Source: Mesodorylaimus sp. YZB2_4
Taxonomy: Eukaryota > Nematoda > Enoplea > Dorylaimida > Dorylaimidae
Length of the DNA: 64,000 nucleotides
NCBI GenBank assembly: GCA_030248295.1
Contig: JASANH010001053.1
Coordinates: 272,042-336,041 of the forward strand
Direction of reading: 5' to 3'
A program made the position numbers and the translations under genes. Positions within the stretch are counted from its first letter, which is position 1, and each line of letters begins with the position of its first letter. Positions 11,244 through 22,982 of this stretch are shown here, in pieces. Under the pieces are notes generated by a model, which saw only the letters and a list, made by a program, of their open reading frames with translations, made no database searches and was not told the origin of the DNA.

Positions 11244-14200
11244 ATGACTGAATTACTAGGACCTTACGGCCGCAATATTCGGCAACTCTTCTACCTGGTG
11301 ACACCATGGGAAGCCATGTACGAGAACTTGGAGGATATGCCTCCTTTCGAGGAGCAGGTACATCTAAACAGTGTAGCATTACGAAACACCCTTTGCATTT
11401 GCTGCTTTCAGGTGGCACCGTGGCTGGGATTTTTAGTTTTCATGGAATTATTTTTTATTTGGATAAAAGGATCGATGCATGCTTTTCAAAAAGATGATGC
11501 ATTAGCTTCGGCTGGCACCCAGTTTCTGCAAGTAATTGTGAATAGGTATGCATTACTTGTCGGCTCCTGGGGAGATTTAGTTTGGAATCATCAACAAATG
11601 TTGAGGACCCAATTAGGAGCTTTGGAATCATTTTATAATATTAGACTCTTTTAGGGCATTTTAGTCTTATTGAAGCCAGGCAATCCACTTTTATTACGCC
11701 TTTTGAAAACAAAGACGCCCAATGTTCATTTAAAAAATGCAGTCATGATAGAATCTATTCTTCTGAGGCTCGAACCTGCTAACTTGACAGACTGCCAAGT
11801 CAGAGCGGTAATAGAAGTTTATCGCGCTACAAAAGTTTCGCAGCCTACGTGATGAGAATGCTTACAAAACAAAAAGTTGTACTCTTACCGGTACTTTTTC
11901 AGAATTCTGTGCCACTCCTTGTCGATGGCTGCCTACGTGTGGGTTTATGAAAACTGGTCCGTTTATCGGCTCCCATTCAACTCGGTTTGGACATTTCTCA
12001 TCTCAGTTGTGGTCGTTGACTTTTTTTATTACTGGTTCCATAGAGCTGCGCACGGTAAACGACTTTTTCATCATCACTCCTTAAACCCTATGTCATGGTC
12101 TTTTAGAGGTGAACATAATTTGGGCATTTCATTCGGTCCATCATAGCTCTGAGTATTTTAATTACACGAGTGCTCTGAGGTGAGTACGTGCTCGTTGCAG
12201 CAACAGATCTAAAGTACGAGTACAGGTGTGTGATTGTCGCTGAGAGATCAAGCTAGATAAGCTCATTCTCGGTGAGCTCACAGGCTAGCTGTGTGAGCAC
12301 TCACTTGATCAAACTTTTGACACAACTACACCACGCGGATGCCTTGTTTACTGACATTGCGCGTCTTGTGAAGACTTTTTGCAAATGCATAGCTATATCT
12401 ATTTTTTATCTTTTGTGAGCTGATATATGCATAAGATAAAAAAATTGAAAATCCTGCGACAACCCAATATGCACGAGTTTGTGCACCACTTGCATCTTCA
12501 CCTTGCAAAAATTTTTAAATGCGAGTATCTTTACCTATATTTTATTGTGTAGCTTACTTTGTTCATATTAAACCATCTGCAGTTCTAATGTAACGAAGCT
12601 TTGTAAGGTGTGGCAAGCGCTTGTCTGGTTCGATTGACAACCGCAACGACCGCAGCTAATGCTGTGTCGAAAGACAGTGAGAGGGAAAAGAAGCCCTTTT
12701 AATCTAGGCTTCCAACTTTTAAGATTTTTATCTAATAGCTGAGTTTTTGGATCAATCTGATGTCTATATCTCGAAAGAACGGCTATTCATATCTTTTCAA
12801 TTGATCGAATTGAATATTCATCTACACCTAAAGTATATATCTTTTGGGATTATTGTATAAACCATATATACAGTACGAAGGTTTATCTATATTTTTTTAA
12901 AAGGCATATAAACACTACCCTAGGTACAGGAACAGCAACTTAATCTATATCATTGTGATTCACTTTGCAGGCAAAATGCTCTTCAGCTCTTTGTCTCCAA
13001 CTTGTACTACGCACCCCTGGGCTTGTTCATCCCGCCAGGAACCTTCCTGATGCACGAGCTGATGAATCGTTCATACCAATTCTATTTGCATTCTGAGCTC
13101 ATCGGTAAGCTGGGTCCGATGGAGTGGATCATGGTCACCCCGTCTCATCATCGAGTCCATCATGGACGCAATCGATATTGCATCGACAAAAATTATGGTG
13201 GTTTTTTTATCATTTGGGATCGCATTTTCGGCACATTCGAGGGCGAACGGGATTCGGAACCAGTGCTCTATGGACTAACGCACAACGTCAATTCATTCGA
13301 TACAATAAGGGTCCAGGTGAGTCCCTTATGCACTAGGTACCCTGATTTTCAGTTTTGTTTTTCTGCTTTCAGTTCTTGTACCTGAAGCACGTGTTATTCG
13401 AAAAATTGCCCTCAGTTAAAGGGGTAAAAAACAAAATAAAGGCGCTGTTTTATGGGCCTGGTTGGACACCTGGAAAGCCACGATTGGGTAATTTAGAGGA
13501 CATTCCTGAGGTATCCACTTTGTTCTGTTGCCTAGCAGACTGGCAATGTGCACAATTTCTTCCAGGCAGTACCAACAAAACGGTATTGTTCAGGCGTGGC
13601 ATTGTGGGTGTCAGCATACTCATTCATTCACTTTCTCATCTACCTGCATGCATATGACACATTCGTCAAGATGGTGAAGGTAGGTAAAAGTCACAGTTCT
13701 GAGTCCATGCTCTGCTCTCTGGTCCAAATGTAAGGTTAACTTTCACTACACGATGACAGTCGGCAATCAGAGTTTTCAAGAAACTACTCAATAAGATTCT
13801 CGAATCGGAAGGGAAAAAACCGAAAACCTATTACGAGCGACTGGCAGATACAGTAGGGCCATGGAGACTCCAAACTGCCTCAAATTAACCCCCCCTTCGG
13901 CAAGAGAAGGCTAATTGGATACCCATTCAGGGCGAAACCCTCAAGTTTTTCCCTCAGCACCACTTCCTTGTCTTTAAAATACTTCTGTTCCTTCGCCTTT
14001 TTTTATTTCTTTCACGTTATTAGCATTTGAACAAGAGAAAACATGAGACACCTTTTTACTCAGGGATGTGACGCCTATTCCGGTACTGTAGATACCCTAG
14101 CTAGTGTTCTCGTTTTCGAGTGTCTAGTATTCTAGAGTGCTTTTTCAGTCTAGTGTTCAGGACCAAGTTGAAGTAGTTTACAAAGTGAGATGAAATTCTG

Positions 14201-14605
14201 GTAAGAAGGTCCTGTGCCTCTGCTAGCAGCAGCATTCCAGGAACTCCATAGAAAATGTAGCACCAAATATTTCAGGTGGCTTCGTTGACAATCCGCTTCG
14301 AGTTCTCTCTGTGGATTATCATTGGGATGTGCGTCTTGGGAGGATTTCTCGACAATAAGTAAGTACACACTGGATGGTCTTTCCTAGCTTTTGCTAATCA
14401 CCCTTTCTGCAGGGGCTGGGCGCCCTACGCCGAGGTTATTCGATGTCTTATTTTTTGCATTCGATTTTTCCAAATCGTTTGGCCAGACGGATTTATTTGT
14501 GCCATTTTCCAATTCATCACTGCACTGTCGCTCGTTTTCTGGGTCAGCATATTGCTGGTTTCAAATGGAAAAACTATCTCGGCTAGACTCAAGAAGAAGA
14601 TGTGA
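11244..14605 (+). CDS. Alkylglycerol monooxygenase, tandem copy 1 (AGMO-A)
   Basis: Nine exons: 11244-11357, 11412-11545, 11903-12054, 12107-12179, 12971-13316, 13373-13510, 13566-13679, 14276-14358, 14413-14605. All phases join to give 448 residues, close to human AGMO (445). AGMO is an ER-membrane, tetrahydrobiopterin-dependent di-iron enzyme of the fatty-acid-hydroxylase superfamily that cleaves the ether bond of alkylglycerols. The iron-binding histidine boxes are intact: HRAAHE (H129, H133 plus the catalytic-type Glu134, which spans the exon 3/4 junction), HSVHH (142-146) and HHRVHH (217-222), followed by GRNRYCIDKNYGG and DRIFGTFE. A C-terminal set of hydrophobic segments matches the family's multi-pass tail. 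The start is the first ATG in frame; two residues seen in the sister copies are absent here. Confidence 0.95.
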
Positions 14606-15445
14606 TTTGTGCATTCAAGTGAGCCAGACCTCTGCAGACCAGAATATTTGGCTCCTATTAGTGCAAATGGTAGCTAGAAACATCGGGTCTAATATCGATA
14701 AGTGCAGGTTCCACATACTTGCTCGAGTGTACTAGACTGACTGGTACCGCATACTGGTCTTGCGCATGAAGGAACTGTGTAATTATGTCTTAGCACCAAT
14801 TGCTGATATGATGTTATCTATTTGCCTGTGCCCGATCAAGCAGCATGGATGGAGTCTCTGTCTGACCAAGTACAGTGATGACCGTACATACAGTACTGTA
14901 AAGAATTATGGTCAATCTGGTTGCCTGGTTTCGTGTTTGGTCTATTGAAAAGACGAACAAAAAGCTTCATTTAAATTGCTTGGTACTGATAAATTAGTAC
15001 GACTTTACTAGGCTATCATTCTGTCAGGTCATATGTGAACTCCCGATTTGGTCAGCTTCAAACGAGATTTTGACGGACCTACAGTATGACCGAATTTCAC
15101 TTCCTTAGACCAGGGACACTAAGCGCTAAGATCAGTCATTACCAATGTTTGCGAGCCAAAGGTCTCGTCATCGGTTTCGCTTCTAAGCTCGTGTGCGGGG
15201 CAAATGGCAAGTAAAACTCAAGTCAGTCGTGGTCCAATTTGTTTGTCGCAGTATGAATGCATTTTGCCGGCAGTTATCGCAACGTATTTTTCACCTGTGA
15301 CGAATTGTTCAATTCTTGTTTGGCAACACTGCCGAATCTGGTCCAGTAGCACAAACTTAAAACCAGCCGTCAGCCACTCGCACACTGCCTTCCGAAGATT
15401 GTCTTCGCATGACACCAGTGAGTGCTGACAGTCGGTGCAGAAAGA
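14606..15445. promoter_or_regulatory. Spacer between AGMO-A and AGMO-B, with AGMO-B 5' flank
   Basis: No gene. A CAGACCAGAATATTTGGCT word about 30 bases after the AGMO-A stop recurs after the AGMO-C stop, suggesting conserved 3'UTR sequence. Just before AGMO-B, CTTCGCATGACACCAG matches the flank of AGMO-C exactly. Confidence 0.4.
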
Positions 15446-18400
15446 ATGATGCTGGCAGAAATAATCGGACCTTATGGTCGCCATATTCGGCAAATTTTTT
15501 ACCTGGTTGCACCATGGGAGGCCATGCACGAATCTGTGGAAGATGTGCCTCCCGTTGAGGAAGAGGTAAACCTAGGAGTGTAATTTTGGAAAACTAGCCA
15601 TTGTTGCCCTTCTAGGTCGCACCATGGCTGACACTATTAATTCTTGTGGAAATATTCCTCATTTGCAAGAAAGGACCACCACACATCTTTCAAACAGATG
15701 ATGCAGTGGCTTCGGCGGGCGCCATGTTTCTACAAATAATTGTGAATAAGTATGAGCTGAATTTTGAAGACAGTCGATAAGATCTTGGAATTTACCAAGA
15801 ATGTAAAGCCCTGGGAAACATATTTTTGTTTTTTATCATAAACTCTATCAAAGCCCTATTAAAGCCCTGTATCAAGTTCTTTTTATTTCATCCAGAATCC
15901 AGAAATCCAACAATTAGTTCCCCTCCTCATCCCCACTTCCAATCAAAGGACTAATATATGCACAGTATACAGTACAGTAGATGGGGGGGGGGGGGAATCA
16001 CTTTGGTATGTAAGTCCCTTCTTAGGCCACCTGCTGACTGAGCATGCAGACTGCCAGTTGATGCATTCCTCTCTGAAGTGGAGTCCCACTGAAATCGTCA
16101 AGTTCTTGACTCACTGGGAGTGTGCAAAACAACCAGGCTCACCCCTTCAGAGTTCTATGTCACTCCTTGTCGATGGCTGCCTACGTGTGGGTGTATGACA
16201 ACTGGTCGATATATCGACTTCCGTTCAACTCGGTTTGGACATTTTTCATCTCGATAGTTGTTGTCGACTTTGTTTATTACTGGTTTCATAGAGCTGCGCA
16301 CGGTAAACGACTTTTAGATCATCACACTTCAACCTAATGTCATGGTCTTTTAGAGGTGAACATAATTTGGGCATTCCATTCAGTCCATCACAGTCCCGAG
16401 TATTTCAATTACGCGACTTCTCTGAGGTGAGGACCTGCTTATATAGTAGCAGGAAAGGCAGTAGACTGTTTCCTCATATAGACCATTTCACACACCGCAA
16501 AATTTGAATTTCCCGCTACGAACTGCTTATGGCAGTTTTACATAGATAAAGATTCCAAACCTGAGCGACCGCTGTATTGAAAAAAATTTTTTATCAATGG
16601 TTTTATAGTTTCTGACTAATCCTTCGTTTCGTTTTGAAAAAAGGCCCAGAGTTGTCGTTTGGCCAGCCCAAAAAAGCTATGAAATGCAGAACGCGCACAG
16701 CCGTAAAAGTATGGGACTTTCATCTATGCGAAACTGTCACAAGGGGCTTGCAGCGGGAAATTCAAATTTTGGGCTGAAGGAGACCTGCAAAACGGTCTAT
16801 AAGCTTCCCAAACGGTCATGAACGACCACTTCATACCTATTTTCCAAAAAATTTGAAAAAGGTTCGCCGAAGTAATCTTCTATGACCCCTTATATTGTAG
16901 TAAAAATATCTTCTCGCTCTGCTGCGCGAAAATGAATGATCGACAGCGCGCACAGGGAAAGGGACGCGAATAATGTGCTACAGTCTCACCCCCAGAAGAT
17001 TTAAAAGTGCAACCTGCCAAAAACTAGAAATAACGGGAAAGTCTTTAAGACTGCTCTTTTATAGGCAAAATGCTCTTCAGCTCTTTGTCTCCAACTTGTA
17101 CTACGCACCCCTGGGCTTGTTCATCCCGCCAGGAACCTTCCTCGTGCATGAGCTGATGAACCGTGCGTATCAATTCTGGCTGCATTCGGAACTCATCGGT
17201 AAGCTGGGTCCGATGGAGTGGATCATGGTCACCCCGTCTCATCATCGAGTCCATCATGGACGCAATCGATATTGCATCGACAAAAATTATGGTGGTTTTT
17301 TCATAATTTGGGATCGTATTTTTGGCACATTCGAGGGCGAACGCGACTCGGAACCAGTGCTCTATGGACTAACGCACAACATCAATTCATTCGATACAAT
17401 AAGGGTCCAGGTGATCAGTCCCTGACTCGCGTGGCCCCCTGATTTTCAAACCTATTCTTTTTTCAGTTCTTTCACCTGAAGCACATGCTATTCGAAAAAT
17501 TGCCTTCAGTTGATGGAGTACGAAACAAATTAAAAGCGCTGTTTTATGGGCCCGGTTGGGCGCCTGGAAAGCCACGATTGGGTAATTTGGAGGACATTCC
17601 TGAGGTATCGGTTTCTATTGCTCTTCGTCAAACTGCCAATTTGCAAGTTATTTGTGATTTGTCTGGTCTGTATCAATGCAGCATCAATCTGAGGCGTGCC
17701 AGGTCCAACATCGGACACTCGAACCCGAAAAAGTCGGGTTTGGGTTGGGTCGGGTTTCGATTTTGGAGCTACAAAAAACCTGACTTTTATGGCTCAGAAA
17801 AATGGAACAAAATTTCTCGATACAGAGTGGCTTCTCAAACTCCTTTATAGCCCACTGTTTTGCACGTAATTTGGATAAAATTAATATGGAAATGTAGAAG
17901 ATATATCTTCAGCATGAGAAATGAATATCTTGGTCGAAAATTCAGAAAAAAGTCGGGTTGGGCCGGGACGGGTTTGGGGCAGAAATTTCTCGGGTCGGGT
18001 CCGGTTCGGGTTTTGGATTTTAGGTCTCGGGTCGGGTCGAGTAAAATTTCTTTTACCCGATGTCGGACCTGAAACGCGTGACGCCTCCAAGTGCCAGCTC
18101 GTTTTAGAGGATCTACTACGTACACCCAGACGAGCTTCCACTTATTTTTCAGGCAGTTCCAATAAAGCGATACCATTCGGGTGTGGCACCTTCTGTGACA
18201 GCTTATTCACTTGCTCAGTTTCTAATCTACCTGTTTTCATACGAAATATTCGCCAAAACGATGAAGGTACGGTAGGTGAAGGTAACGCTAGCATTTTTGG
18301 GTCTCTGTACTCGTCTTTAGTTTTGATTTAAGGTTAGCCGAATACTTGCTGGTGGATTTCAGACGATAATAATTTTAAAAGCCCTCAAAACTTTCTCGAA

Positions 18401-19027
18401 TCAGGAAAAACACGGAAACCCTGACACTTGAGTCTTACTCTTAGTTTAACAGTCTTATCGCGTGGCGCGGGCCATCTAGCATCTTGTCAGGACACGAGAC
18501 TGCATAGCACAAAACTGCTAAGACTGCTGCTGGACCGCCACAGAGTAACCTCAGGATGGGAGTAAAATATGGTTTCAGTTGGCAGCTCGCATCCAAAGTG
18601 AAGTGAAACTTCGTTGTAGAAACTTTCTATCCCGGGCCTCAGGAAACAGCAGCATTCCAGGACTTTCAGAAACTGTAGCATGGAACAAATATTTTAGGTG
18701 GCACCGTTGACAGTCCGCTTCGAGTTCTCCCTGTGGATAATCATTGGGATGTGCGTCCTAGGAGGACTTCTCGACAACAAGTAAGCGTACCCCAAATGGT
18801 CTTGCCTCACTTTTGCTAATCACCCTTTCTGCAGGGGCTGGGCGCCCTACGCCGAGGTTATTCGATGTCTTATTTTTTGCATTCGATTTTTCCCAATCGT
18901 TTGGCCAGACGGATTTATTTGTGCCATTTTCCAATTCATCACTGCACTGTCGCTCCTTTTCTGGATCAGCATATTGCTGGTTTCAAATGGAAAAACTATC
19001 TCGGCTAGACTCAAGAAGAAGATATGA
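15446..19027 (+). CDS. Alkylglycerol monooxygenase, tandem copy 2 (AGMO-B)
   Basis: Nine exons: 15446-15565, 15616-15749, 16151-16302, 16354-16426, 17065-17410, 17467-17604, 18153-18266, 18698-18780, 18835-19027, encoding 450 residues. Exons 2-9 have exactly the same lengths as in the flanking copies. All histidine boxes and the adjacent Glu are retained, so it should be an active ether-lipid oxygenase. It is the most divergent copy: exon 7 reads SGVAPSVTAYSLAQFLIYLF against SGVA(L/F)WVSAYSFIHFLIYL in the others, and exon 2 has a CKKGPPH loop. Intron 4 carries a TIR element (16479-16799) and intron 6 another (17700-18071); both are removed with the introns. The start is one of two adjacent ATGs (15446 or 15449). 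Confidence 0.94.
15983..15995. repeat. G13 homopolymer in AGMO-B intron 2
   Basis: A run of 13 G. Comparable runs occur at 30930-30941 (G12, Wnt last-but-one intron) and 41009-41023 (C15, intergenic). Lengths may be inexact in the assembly. Confidence 0.8.
16479..16799. mobile_element. TA-flanked TIR element in AGMO-B intron 4
   Basis: The ends TAGACCATTT and, inverted, TAGACCGTTT are bordered by TA. About 25 bases in, both arms carry AAAATTTGAATTTCCCGCT in inverted orientation, and a little further in TTACATAGATAAAG is matched by an inverted TCGCATAGATGAAAG, so the arms are roughly 80 bases with interruptions. There is no coding capacity. A related copy lies in the last intron of the Wnt gene (29921-30268). 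Confidence 0.75.
17700..18071. mobile_element. Small TIR element in AGMO-B intron 6
   Basis: The ends CAGGTCCAACATCGG and, inverted, CAGGTCCGACATCGG frame a 372-base element full of CGGGT words. Unlike the others it lacks flanking TA; a CAGG start is more hAT-like, but I could not see a clean 8-base duplication. It shares composition, not ends, with the GGGTC elements at 9067 and 57268. Confidence 0.65.
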
Positions 19028-19714
19028 TGTGTGCTGTACATTTTAGTAGGGTTACTCGTTTTTTGGCTAGTTTGGTGTTTGATCGATTTGAACTTACTGC
19101 TCCGATAAATTTCTTGGTTCTAATCGAATGAGTTTCATTTGATAACGCCGTTGGTATCTGAACAATTTGATTGTATCCACGATGTGATCGATAGCCGGGT
19201 TAACGATAACTAGTTACGTACTGAAGAACTAACGTTACTCTAGAGTAGCTCGTCAGTCCAAACATTGAAGCTTCTCGCTCTTTCTCGCCTGCTGTAACTC
19301 TCACTCTGTCTAACGTGAAGTTTCCGATAGTGTGATTACCTCTCTACTCTTCGCTGACTAACGGAAATGATAAGCCCAATCAATAATCTACCCCACACAT
19401 GTGGCAGCAAAACGTAAAATCCACTGTTTCTTTGATAATACATTCGTCAATTCCATATTTCCATTCACCTCTTCCTCTCCCTTCCTAGCCACCCACATAA
19501 TCACCAGCCACCAACTCTTCTGGCGCTCACTGCGTTGTTTCGTGGTCAGTAAATAGTGCAGTGGATTTTTCTATTTCTATTAACTTCTTGCCGAAACACA
19601 ATACTGTGCACTCTGAGACAGCAAGCCACATAAGGTATAAAGTGAAGGATAAATAAAGTCAAGAGCAAAACCATTAAAAAGTCGTCAGAGAAAACTTCAT
19701 CGATGAACTTATAA
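19028..19714. other. AGMO-B 3' flank, no gene
   Basis: A block beginning at about 19060 (TTTTTTGGCTAGTTTGGTGT) resembles one at about 28500 downstream of AGMO-C, so either the duplicated unit extends past the genes or a repeat inserted in both. The remainder up to the LINE is featureless. Confidence 0.4.
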
Positions 19715-22072
19715 AATTATGGTCTTCGACAAAGCTTTTTTAAACATATTTCTATCTGTAATCGAGGCAACTTCATATGGCAACGAGTTCCATGCATTCA
19801 TAGATCTATACAAAAAACTTTGCGTAAAACGTTAGTAGTTTGGGATTGGAACAATCAAGTGATGAGGTTCTGTCAAGCGAGCACTAAAACGTGAACCTGA
19901 ATCCGTTTTGAGAATAAAAAATAATTCGGAAAATCGTGTGTGCCATTGTAATATTTGTGGAGCAGGCATAATTTAAGACATTTTCTACGATCATGAAGTA
20001 AAGACCACCCCATCTGACTAAATACAGTCTCATACGACAAGTTCCAATCTTTCAAAATCATACGCAGCGCAAAAAATTAATTGAGATCGCTTAAGCTCCT
20101 GAATATCTTTTTTAAAAACGGAGTCCCAAGATACACATCCGTATGCAAGAATTGATCTTTATATATATACTGTATATATATATATATATTCCTTCTTTTA
20201 CATTAACGTTTAGTCATTATAAATGATACTGTTAGTATGGCCAAATAAGTGCTAACCAAAAGTCAGTGCAAACACACGAACACGGGCATGATCAGCTGCC
20301 ATTGACGCTTTAGCAAATCCAACTTTCCAACTCTATAAGCAAGCAGAAACATAACGTGATACCAGCTACGTATCGACCGAATAAATCCAGAAAAAACAGG
20401 TATGTTTTCCTTGTGCTTACAAGAATATATGTCAAAGCGGGCCCAGAGCAATAGAATGTTGACGGGTATACTGTATTCAACAGAACCAAGTAAATATGTC
20501 TCAACCGACAATGCAGCATCGACTCCAAGTGAACGTAACCTTCTTTCCAGCTCCTCCCACAGCTCACGGACACTAGCACACGCAAAAAATAATGTTCGAT
20601 AGTGTCAATAGCATTTTCGCGCCAATGGCATGTTTCTGACTTCTTAATTTTCCTCAGAAAAAAAGATGGCGATCCGTTGGAGTTAGGCGGTGCAGGAGCC
20701 TCCACTGGAAACTGATTAGAGCGGGTTGTAACCGAAAGCGAGTGAGCTGGCGAAAATAAGGTAGGATCTCTGGAATATCAAGTGATCTCTGCCAGGAGAG
20801 CTGCGAGGCAGGTACAGAAACACCTAATTTGACCAAAAAAGAGTAAAAAGTCTTAGATCTAGCCTGGGGTACAGATTGGCAGGACCTTAAATGCGGATTA
20901 AAGAGGACAGGTTTAGGAACAGAGTTGAAGAATTCAGCCAGCTCAGAAATGACCGCAGAAGACGAACGTATTGTACGCTTCCTCTGAGGGGAAACAGAAG
21001 ACGACATCTGAGAAAAATGAAGCCACTCACTGATAGGCAGCCCATACCTACTCCTTATTTCCTCGAATGTTAGAGGGTTACCCTGCGCAGAAAACAGCTG
21101 ACCCAAACAAAAAATGCCAGCGTCAGCCCAAGTCTTAAAAAAGAAGGGCTTTTTGTTAGACACGAGATCTCTATTATTCCACAGAATAATCTTTGCTGTG
21201 TCTTCGGGACTAGCGATAGGACCTCGTCGTTTAGGCAAAGAAAACCAGTCGACTAAGATCTGCCTGTAGAATGATGGAAAAACAGGAGTAAGGAACTTTG
21301 GGTCAAAATCACAGGCAAAAAGGAGCACCCCATCGAAAGGTGACAAAAGGCAATTGAGAAAATGCCTCCAACCGGGAGATTCAGAATCCATCAGGAAACG
21401 TGACAGTCAGGCGGGCCGAAGACTTTTCGCGCACAGACCAATATCTATGATACTGAGGCCTCCATCCTGAATAGGCGCGGGGGCCAAGGTCCGCATGACC
21501 TCAGAGCGAGAATTCCAGATAAACAGCTCAGGACCTGCAGGGCGGTTCCTGTAGGACCGTAAAAGCTTAGACGATGGAAGGGGAAACTGAAGCGGATAAG
21601 TGATTTTGGATAAACACAAGGTTTTAACTATCAAATTTCTGCCAATAATACTCAATCCGCGCAGTTTCCGTCTATTGAGAAGAGCATCATTGGTTTCGAT
21701 ACCTTTCGTAAAATTTAAACGGTACCCTTCAGTCTCATCTGCACGATTCAAAAAGGCACCTGAATATTTATATGGTCCTCTCTCGATGCGGCATCCCAGC
21801 GCGTCAGCATCTCTTAGAACAAAAATTAGGACTTTCCTAAGGTTCAGACGAAGACCCGATGGCTGTCCAAACGCACGGAAAATTTCAACAGCTCGATGCA
21901 CAGACAAGGAGGTAGTATGAGTAGTACAGGTATCGTCAGCGAAGTGCAATATGGGTAGTTTTGAAGAACCCAGATCAAGAGCTGTTGCGGTCATTTCTAC
22001 TTCATAATAAGAGGCCAGAGCCTGCATAGAAAGAATGAGAGGGACGGGGGAAGATGAAGAGGGAAGAGGATA

Positions 22073-22254
22073 TTGTAACCAGCGCATCCAGGCGCCGGGA
22101 GATAGTCGAGACCGAAGTCTCTAGGCAGAAACTCCGACTGGAGGAAGGCAAGTCTCGCGACTATACCTGCCCCGGAAACATCAACCGAAGAGGTTGACGT
22201 CCCAGCCAGGGAAGCGTATCGATTACTCCCAACCGCCAGATTTGCTGGTTACAA
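22073..22254. mobile_element. 182-base TA-flanked MITE inside the nested LINE, family copy 1
   Basis: The ends TTGTAACCAGC and, inverted, TTGTAACCAGC are perfect inverted repeats, and similarity continues to about 24 bases (...ATCCAGGCG / ...AATCTGGCG). TA borders both sides. It sits immediately after the RGCRQG motif of the LINE reverse transcriptase. Related copies lie at 53108-53291 and 56975-57178. Confidence 0.85.
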
Positions 22255-22815
22255 TATAAGAACGCCCTGCCGACAACCACGCTGGATTGGAAAAAACGGA
22301 GTTAAATTATTGTTAGCACGTATAGAGGATTAAACATCAGAATTACACAATCGGATGGACTCTATAAAGAATTTTGGAAATTTCATAGCTTCCAGCAAAC
22401 TGCACAGAAAATCCCATTCAATCAAGTCAGAGGCTTTTTTAAAGTCACGCAAAACAATATAGCCGTCCGACTTTTCAGGCTTATAGCCAGAAATTAGATC
22501 AGATAAGGTTCTTATATGCTCACAGATAAATCGACCCTTCAGATAAGACATCTGTTCACCGGAAATCAATTTAGGCAAGACTTTCGTCAGCCTAATTGCT
22601 AGTGCTTTAGAGAAGATTTTGTAATCACAACTGAGAAGGGCGATCGGGCGTCTAGACGACTGAAATTTTGGTTTATCCGCTTCAGGCACAGGTTTAGGTA
22701 TTAACCGAATACAAGAACGCCTTTGGTCGCGAGAAAGAGTGCCAACTTCATATGAGTAATCTGGAAATTTTGGAAAAGCATTTGGTTTCTGTCGACGACG
22801 TGGTACCAACAGCGC

Positions 22816-22982
22816 TTTGATTGTTGCAACGGAATTTATCCACTCATTGATCAATTCAAAGCAATCTCGATACGTAGCTGGAATCTTTCTCGACGTCCAC
22901 AGAGCCTTTGATAAGGTGCCACATTCGCTTTTGTTACATTCCCTGTCCGAAAAGCATCTATTACAACCAAAGATTATTCGCC
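22816..22982 (+). mobile_element. Inverted fragment of LINE-2 inside the nested LINE
   Basis: This segment matches, in reverse complement, LINE-2 at about 23680-23840: both encode ATEFIHSLINSK, YVAGIFLDVHRAFDKVPHS and EKHLLQPKIIR. It carries 15 bases (coding for extra LLLHS-type residues) that are missing from the local LINE-2 copy, so its source was a different, more complete family member. Confidence 0.8.

Noticed and set aside
20160-20190. (TA)n run considered as a separate microsatellite
   Set aside because: Its position directly at the 3' end of the nested LINE, next to the target duplication, makes it the element's tail.
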